NCBI RefSeq assembly: GCF_023343835.1
Contig: NC_064438.1
Location: 57,002,578-57,066,577, forward strand
From: Lagopus muta
Lineage: Eukaryota; Chordata; Aves; Galliformes; Phasianidae
DNA: 64,000 bases
Direction: 5' to 3'
Shown here: positions 57,191 to 64,000 of the stretch, piece after piece
Numbering within the stretch: position 1 is the stretch's first letter
How the letters are laid out: every line of letters begins with the position of its first letter
The notes under the pieces: generated by a model
Seen by the model: only the letters and a program-made list of their open reading frames with translations
Told to the model about the DNA's origin: nothing
The model's database searches: none
Made by a program: the position numbers and the translations under genes

Positions 57191-59831
57191 CAAGGTGCAT
57201 CCTTTCCATGTGCCTTATTGAAACACAGAATTTCAGTGGCTGCAATGAACAAGAGGAGAGATTTGTTTATCTTGTCAGTCTCTTTGGCAAATAGGGTTGT
57301 AGCTGCTTGTACACGGCAAACAATCAATTGTTGTATAATTAGTTTCATTTTGCACCATTGGCATTAAAGTTCATTGGGTCTGAACTTCTTCTTCGTACTT
57401 CCCTGTTCATTAGAGCTTCATTCACATTCCTCACAGAACAGCTTAGTTTGCTTTTTACTTTTAATTAAAAAGGCAAACTTTTGGCATCTGCATGCACTGA
57501 AAATGCAAACAGTTCTTAATTAAAGTGAAATATAGTGCCAAAAATAAGCATAATTACTTGGGCAGCCCAGTGGTTAATAACGTACTTCAGTCTGTGTATA
57601 CAAAACCACAAGAAATTGCAAAAAAAAAAAGAGCAGAGTTTAGTAGAAGGAACAAAATAGCCACAACAAATCAGTTCTATACAGTTCTAAAACCTTTATT
57701 TCCCTCGTTACAATTATTCCTTTGAGAATCATATCCATTCTCCCACTGTAAAGTAAAATCTTGATAGTGTGTCTTCATATTCAGTGTTCCTAATAATCAT
57801 GCAACAGCATATTTATCATTGCTTATTCATTCACATCTAATAGAGAACTTGGATACTGACTGTATTAGAGCGCTATATTACATTGCATTACAGCAATAAT
57901 TATGTCTGTAATTTCAGCTGTAGTTGATGGATCCAAGTTGCAAAACTGAGATCCAGGAAAAAGCCCTTGGTAGATGGAGCCAGGGCTTCACTTGTTGCTG
58001 CAATTTAAACATCTCCTTTGCATGTTAAAGACTGACTTGAACTTGGTTATCAAAAGCCTTCGGATAATCGCTCAGCTCCTTACATGGCAAAATCCTGATG
58101 GAAACTGCATTATCTGTGAGCCTCTAAATATGCAATTTCATTCTAGGATCTTCCATCTCCAAACTCAAATACAACGCTAAAGAATCTGAGATTTTTCAAA
58201 TGCTGTTAAGCAAACATTCCCCTTTCTGGTAAAGAATTCAGTATCCTGTGCAGCAGAGACCAATTTCTTCAGAGTGAAATTCTGAGGAACTCCACATTCT
58301 TTGCATGTGCTTTTTCCTCCAGATTAGGTCTTTTTAGGGATATTTGGTGATTAGAAGTTTTTAATTTGATCGCTAGCCAGTGTACAGGAACATAACTCAG
58401 TAAAGCTAAACAGGTTTAATCCAAACCTGGAAAAGACTCTATTTCAAAGAGATGTAATTCTCTCTGTAAGCCCCGAGTCCAGAACCTAGGCTGCTCTCAG
58501 GAGGGCTTCCAAACAGCCTTCAAGAATCAATGAACACTTGATGCTTTCCCACTGTTTACTTCCAGGCATTTACTCCCTGTTGTGGTCTTGATGTTCAGCT
58601 GGGTGCCCCACTGATGTCCAGGGAACAGTGATGGGGTCACCAACTCTGGAGTATTTGAGAGCAGTGGAGTTTTGGCACTGAGAGACCAATCCAGCAGCAA
58701 TTAATTTAATTGATAAGGACACAAAGGTCATAACTATGACTCTCAAAAGCAATTTACTAATTCTTCTGGTGCTGAAGGAAGCAAAATGGAGCAAGTGAAC
58801 ATTACCCACAGAGTTGTGCTTCTGCCCCACGTTTTGTTTTTTAACACCAATGGCTCTGCAGCTGCCTTTGGTCTCCTTATTTTAAAGCAAATAGAAAAGA
58901 ACAGTAAAGGTCCCTGCATGAATATTGCCACTTGGCAGCTTGCAAAGTGGAAAAAAAATGTACAAGGACAAACTAAGCACCTCTGTCTGGCACAAAAGAA
59001 ATAACATTCCACTAGAACGTCTAAAATATACTTTGCAATTCCACTGCTATGCAGTGTTTAGCTAAGCCTCTTACTACAAACACTTCAGCATTACGGGAGG
59101 CTGGTTTACAATTTAGCAGAACACAGAAATTGTCATCACCCCCAGTAAAAACGCATGGTAAAATAACAACCTAAACATATATTACTGCTTAGCATAAGAC
59201 AACCTGAGACATAAAAGGCCTCTCTAGCAGCACTACCTTCCCAGCTTTTAAAAGAGCCTCTAAAAATGCAATAAAGTATTTCAGATGGGAGACAGATTAA
59301 AAATATCTGCAGCACAGACACTCCAGTCCTGTAGTATGTCTCAGCAGGGATATTGCTAGGTTTTTTGGGTATCTTCCTCTAGATGAGTGGCATTTTCATT
59401 AGAGGGTCTGGAAATGCCCATGATTTCCTCCACTCTGAAACTCCTGCAGCTCTAAGAGAAACTGCAGTTTGGGCTTAGAGGTGACAATACCTCTCCTTCA
59501 TCTCGCCTTTCCTTTCACAATTACATTTTTCCCTTGGACCTAGGGAGAGGGCACACAACTCTGAGTTGCTCCCATTAATTTCTCCACGGCGTCGGTCAGC
59601 AGCACCAGGACATCGCGTCGCTCCTCAGGGCTCGCAAGCAGAGCAGCAAATCTGCTGATGGATGCACCTGCCTAATGCAGGCTGATAAATCTCCTGTCCT
59701 TCCACGTGTCCTGGCCCAGCCTGGGCAAACGCTCCGGCCAAAGGCTGTTATCAGCAGCGAGCAGGGAGGGAAAGAGAAAACTCAGCATTGCCAAAGGGGC
59801 TGGAACCAGGAGAATGTGCTGCAAACAGAGG
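57191..59831. other. Unique AT-rich stretch, no gene seen
   Basis: About 2.6 kb. An A run at about 57620-57630 and a decayed CR1 patch at 58627-58687. 57420-57560 is AT-rich with TTAATTAAA sites. Slightly GC-richer at 59580-59780. No gene recognised. Confidence 0.4.
58627..58687 (+). mobile_element. Decayed CR1 3'-region patch, sense
   Basis: CAGTGATGGGGTCACCAACTCTGG and 'GGAGTTTTGGCACTGAGAGA' C resemble the CR1 'GGTGGGGTCACCGTCCCTGG ... TGGCACTGAGGGA' block seen at 44145-44200. Short and diverged. Confidence 0.45.
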
Positions 59832-59990
59832 TAGAATCATAGACTCATAGAATCATAGAATTATCAAGGTTGGAAAAGACCTCCAAGATCATCCAGTCCA
59901 ACCATCCTCCTACCACCAGTATTTCCCCACTAAGCCATGTCTCTCGGTACCACATCTAAATGGCTCTTGAGCACCTCCAAAGAAGGTCAG
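59832..59990 (-). mobile_element. CR1 LINE 3' end, antisense (group C)
   Basis: Three terminal units (TAGAATCATAGACTCATAGAATCATAGAAT), then AAAAGACCTCCAAGATCATCC, 'CTACCACCAGTATTTCCCC' and CATCTAAATGGCTCTTGAGC. About 150 nt. Confidence 0.94.
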
Positions 59991-60828
59991 GGTCCTGGAC
60001 AAGTCACACCTGGTGCTGATCTGTCTGCATGTTTGCTGTTGTGCTCCCGTACCATAAGAGTCATGCTCAGCAATATAAGCCCAGTGATGAGTGGAAAGTC
60101 TGATTCTGTTTCCTCTTGGTGAAAGATCACAAACTGGCGGTTCGCTCATGATGCAGCCCTAATACAAAGACCAAAATCCAGCCCTTAGACCTTTGAAAAT
60201 GCAAAGATCTTAGCAAGATCATTCCCAGCCCTTGTTGCTGGTGCTGTAATGCAGAGCTGCAAGGACTTTAATGTCTGTCTCAAATGTTGAAACTCTCTGG
60301 ATCGAATGAATTGTGCCAAAAGGGATGTGTCACTTCTTATTGCTATTAATCAAAGGCTTCCTCTCACTTAGCATGTCTCTAAAATCTACTCTGATATCTA
60401 TCTCACTCTTGAAAATTTCTTCTTCCATTAATTACACTGTTAGCCTAGGGAGGAGTTCAACTCCTAAGATTTTCACCATCTGACAGATCTGTGAGGCTCC
60501 TTCTGTAGATAGTGGAGAAATACCACAGATCACCCAAAAGCCAGCAAGACCCAGCAGAACTTAAAAACAGAAAAAATAAAAAAAAGCCAAAGTCTCCTTT
60601 GTCCAAGCCATGGCTCTTACTCAAGATACCTCTGAATAAGTGAAGTCAAAGCTTCAGCCCTAAAGTGCAGACAGAATTTTCTCACCATGCCTGCGCATCC
60701 AAATCCTCCCTAAAATGTCAGCCTTCACGGTACTTTTATTTCATTTTCCACTTCAGTAATACTGCAAATGCCTTCACCAGGTCTTTTTGTGACTAGTCCT
60801 TGTCATTTGCCACTTCATAAGATATTCA
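59991..60828. other. Unique stretch, no gene seen
   Basis: About 840 nt without recognised features apart from an A-rich patch near 60565-60583. Confidence 0.4.
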
Positions 60829-61128
60829 CCACAGAATCACCGAATGGCCCGGGTTGGAACAAACCCCAAGAATCATGAAGCTCCAACCCCCCTGTGCCAT
60901 GCAGGGCCACCAACCTCCCCATTTCACAGCAGCCCAGGCTGCCCAGGGCCCCATCCAACCTGGCCTTGAACACCTCCAGGGATGGACGGGGCATCACAGC
61001 CTCTCTGGGCAGCTGTTCCAGCACCTCACCACTCTCATAGCAAAGAACCTCCCTCTGACATCCAACCTTAATCTTCCCTCCTTCAACTTCAAACCATTTC
61101 CCCTTGTCCTGCCATTATCTACCCTTCA
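60829..61128 (-). mobile_element. CR1 LINE 3' region, antisense (group B)
   Basis: CCACAGAATCACCGAATGGCC, 'GAATCATGAAGCTCCAACCC', CATTTCACAGCAGCCC, GGATGGACGGGGCATCACAG and 'CTGACATCCAACCTTAATC'. Ends at CCTTGTCCTGCCATTATC. Confidence 0.95.
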
Positions 61129-62415
61129 ACATAACTGTTTGCTTTTCAAAATCGATACATAAGGTGAGTCTACAATTTATGATTTGTCACCTCTGCCATG
61201 TGGTGCGACCAAATATCTGTAGTGCTTTGAATCCAGTTCCTATTGGGAGAGTTTGCATGGGCAGTGCAGAAGTAGGTAATATTGAAAGGACTCAGTGGCT
61301 GCAAAGCCTATTTACGTCACACTGAACTTCTCTAAAAAGGGCCTTTCTTCTCTATTGGCCATTTCTATAGATTTTCAACAAGAAAAACTTGCTAGGCTCC
61401 CTCTGGAACATGACCTCAAGGATCAAGCTGAATACAGTTCATTTAGTTGTGTGTTTGGGAATACTTTCATACCCTTTTCTATGACCCTAATCTCTTATCT
61501 GATGCATATAATGTGCAATATTTATTAGGTAAGATAATATTCCCTTGGGACGGAATGGGAAAGGACAGGACATCCCTGGGCTATAGCATAACTACTTGCT
61601 TCAAGGACAACTGAAAATGTTTTTGAAATACCACTACCAGCACAGTGAATGAAGAATATAAAACATTCTATTTAGAGATTGTGTCTCTCTTTGTATAGGT
61701 AAGGCTTGTGGAATCTGAATCTATATGGTGCTAGCCTAATTCGTAGTATGCCTTTATCCCCAGTTTGGCCTTCTTGCAAATAATGTTATTATTATAAAGT
61801 AATAAAAGACACAAACTTTCCATTCTGCTATTTGGAGCTGAAAGTATTTCATATTTTGCTGACTCCTGCAATACGCAGAGGTGAAAGTACAGGAAAAACA
61901 CTGGAGAGGCAGTGGTTTGGGAGACAAGGTCAGCCCAGGTTTAAGCAGTTCATGTTCTGCCTTTTTAAAGACTCCTGTTCAGACCTCAGTAACGCACAAG
62001 CCCCAGTTTGTTGAACACATTTTCAGTTGACTCTTTTGTAGACAACTCTGTGTGTCACAAAGCCATTGATCTTGGGTATTCTTTACTCGGCAAATTCCTC
62101 AGATTGCTACCTCTACAGCGAAGTTAATTAGGATTGAGTTATCAGTCAACGTGGTGACCTTGAAGTGTCTCTGAGCACAAAAGCCCTGAATAAGGAAGCA
62201 CAGAGCGTACTGTGTAATCACAGCTCTGCCTGGTGCTAACATTTACCCAACAGCAGTCACATAACTGTACTTTGGGAGCAAAAAGAAGGATGCTTTTGAG
62301 GTTAGTTCTCTTCTTACATTTCTTTGCAGCAAAGGATAATTATGACATATATTCAATGTACATCCTGTGTGTACAACATGACCTAGTCCTTAAAAAGTGC
62401 AATTTGGATCTGAAT
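61129..62415. other. Unique stretch, no gene seen
   Basis: About 1.3 kb of AT-rich DNA with no recognised features. Confidence 0.4.
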
Positions 62416-62602
62416 TCATAGAATCCTAGAATGGCCTGGGTTGCACAGCAGCACAGTGCTCATCCAGTTCCAACCCCCTGCTGTGTGCAGGTCGCCAACC
62501 AGCAGCCCAGGCTGCCCAGAGCCACATCCAGCCTGGCCTTGAATGCCTGCAGGGATGGGGCATCCACAGCCTCCTTGGGCAACCTGTGCCAGTGCCTCAC
62601 CA
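62416..62602 (-). mobile_element. CR1 LINE 3' end, antisense (group A)
   Basis: TCATAGAATCCTAGAATGGCC, the block in the form CAGCACAGTGCTC, 'GGTCGCCAACCAGCAGCCC', CTGCAGGGATGGGGCATCC, and stops at GTGCCAGTGCCTCACCA. Confidence 0.95.
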
Positions 62603-63937
62603 ATAGAAATCAGAGATCTGGTACAGACCAGTGTGGTATTTTAGTATTAAGTCATATTGCTGGGCCTTCTTTTGCTTACTGCAGTCTTCTTGAGATGTCT
62701 GTCAGGTGCTTTCAATAAAGGTCAATATCAAGGCCACGGACAGCCTGTTCTTATCCCATGATCATGGCCTTGTCACATTTGTAGATGGTATTTGTCTCCC
62801 TTGAGCAGGAAGGAGGGGGATGGGGAAGGCTTGTAACACATTACTGGCTTTGGAAGAGAAATCTGGGCTGAAGGGCACTGGCCAGAAACACCCACCCAAA
62901 GGCACCCTGAGCACCAAGCACTGTGCCACTCCCTGATGCTTTCAGCTGTAGACTGGGCAGACGCTCATGTTCACTCTTACAAATAACATAGCTTCTAAAA
63001 GCAAAACAGATAAAGAGAAGAAAAATATGTCTTACATATATCCTAAACGTAGATGTTTTTATATAATTTGGTAGGTTATTATATGCAGAATAACCGGATG
63101 GTGCAAGAACTAAACAATTACTCTCTTAAATCTCACAAATGATATAAGGATATTTCTGGTGTGTCTCAATTCTGAGATGAAGTTCTTGTGGGAAGGGAGT
63201 GTTTAGGTAAAAGCCTTGCAAGAGAAAAATTCTTCTGGGAGACGATCCTGCTTCTCCATAGGAAACAATTTGCAGCAAAGTGGTTTTTAGTGAAATGTTT
63301 TTGTTGGTTGCCTGAAGAGGGATCTTTGTGAAATGCAGTTCCTTTTTGGTTTCTTGGGGACTTTACAGGGCACATTTTCAGGGATTTTGAGAGACTGGGG
63401 GAAAGCTATTGGTTGTCCCAATGGTGCTTAATACTGGGACAACCCCCTTGCTGCTGAAAATGGGTCACTGAGATAAATGTTAGCATACATTTCCCCTTTG
63501 GGAGTCTGTATCTATAGCTGCCCCACAAAAGGAATTGCATCATCAAAGCAGTGCAGTAAAATGCAGGGATGCAGAGAGATGCCATTGATTAATACAAAAA
63601 CCACAGTGCCATCCAATCACCACACACAGGCAAACAACAGTGGCAATTCATTTTACATTTTACACAATAACTTGGCAAGCCCAATGCCTCATTTATTCAT
63701 AATTCTCCCCAGCCTGGGCCTTGCCAGGGGTAGTACTAATCAATATATGCATTATGGCACAAGGTCTTTGCACAGAGAATTGTTTGAGAAATTATCAAAT
63801 AAAATCCATCAGCCTGTTCCTTTCTGTTCTTTTATATGCATGCACTCCCTTCTATTCTACATGTCTTCTTACTTTCTAGACTTCTGATGAAGGAAGAAAA
63901 AAAACCTGCTAGATTATTAATTCAGAAGCATCCTTCA
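62603..63937. other. Unique stretch, no gene seen
   Basis: About 1.3 kb. The 136-codon forward frame at 63477-63887 has no recognisable motif and uses AT-rich sequence. No gene supported. Confidence 0.4.
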
Positions 63938-63988
63938 GAAAAAATAAAAAATAAAAAAAAAAAAAGAAGAAGAAGAAGCAAAATAAAA
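63938..63988. repeat. A-rich tract with (GAA)n at the window end
   Basis: GAAAAAATAAAAAATAAAA, a run of 13 A, then four GAA units at 63966-63978 and AAATAAAA. Low-complexity. Confidence 0.9.
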
Positions 63989-64000
63989 TTGAAGCGTATC

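Noticed and set aside
59832..59861. Tandem CATAGAAT units as a CRISPR or telomere-like array
   Set aside because: These 8-bp units are the standard 3' end of CR1 elements, seen at many sites in both orientations.
1..64000. Endogenous retrovirus, LTR pair, mitochondrial insert, rRNA or snRNA genes
   Set aside because: I looked for TG...CA terminal repeats, gag/pol-like frames, and common RNA gene signatures and saw none besides the tRNA. A profile search would be needed to exclude short or decayed copies.
1..64000. A new multi-gene defence or biosynthetic system
   Set aside because: There is no run of adjacent coding genes on either strand; the window is vertebrate non-coding DNA with mobile element remnants.

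Overview
This window reads as nuclear DNA from a bird, most likely a galliform (chicken or a close relative). The main evidence is about 37 fragments of the avian LINE CR1. Most are 5'-truncated and many end in the CR1 3' signature of repeated ATTCTATG units (CATAGAAT on the other strand). By my coordinates they cover roughly 8 kb of the 64 kb. There are also two pieces of a mariner DNA transposon that looks like Galluhop (Mariner1_GG), one convincing and one doubtful MIR-type SINE remnant, and an older, diverged CR1. I see no bacterial, organellar or viral gene organisation.

I cannot support any protein-coding gene. The long open frames are CR1 coding-region remnants (for example the 3' end of ORF2 at 49.2-49.4 kb + and 51.1-51.6 kb -), the pentanucleotide repeat (which has no stop codon in any frame), or unrecognised frames of a length expected by chance. 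The window is therefore intergenic or intronic.

The one gene I can support is a complete tRNA-His(GTG) at 37643-37714 (+). It has a full cloverleaf, a perfect B box, a T4 terminator 29 nt downstream, and a TATATAA motif 33 nt upstream.

Layout. 0-13 kb: AT-rich single-copy DNA with scattered CR1 pieces, and a run of 27 G at 6430-6456. 12.6-15.4 kb: two very similar CR1 copies in direct orientation. 15.4-27.4 kb: more CR1, one mariner 5' end (19.66-19.82 kb) and a faint SINE remnant. 27.41-27.88 kb: a purine tract with 59 units of AAGGG-type repeat followed by 24 units of AAAGG. 28-34 kb: mostly unique, with a MIR remnant at 29.85 kb. 34.2-37.7 kb: the densest block, with CR1 x5, a mariner 5' end carrying a broken transposase start, and the tRNA gene. 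37.8-49.1 kb: largely unique, AT-rich, with homeodomain-like site clusters that might be conserved elements. 49.1-62.6 kb: further CR1 copies, including the longest (49160-49777). The window ends in an A-rich/GAA tract.

For reference I sorted the CR1 copies by eye into informal groups, not database subfamilies. A carries the GGAGCACAGTGCTC block: 7445, 12609, 15035, 37099, 56919, 62416, with diverged relatives at 577, 24019 and 34240. B carries GATCACGAAGCTCC: 36011, 43283, 49160, 60829. C carries GGTTGGACTGGATGATC: 8584, 11210, 19351, 20905, 22265, 32620, 53016, 55549, 59832, with relatives at 17389 and 44090. D carries 'CCAACTCCCCTGCA': 1, 35412. E carries the 'GGAAGGGACCT' older form: 2836, 28819, 34815, 52796.

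I found no previously undescribed multi-gene system. The observations most worth checking are the tRNA-His with its upstream TATA box, the CANVAS-type pentanucleotide tract, the mariner remnants, and the abutting CR1 pair at 52.8-53.1 kb.
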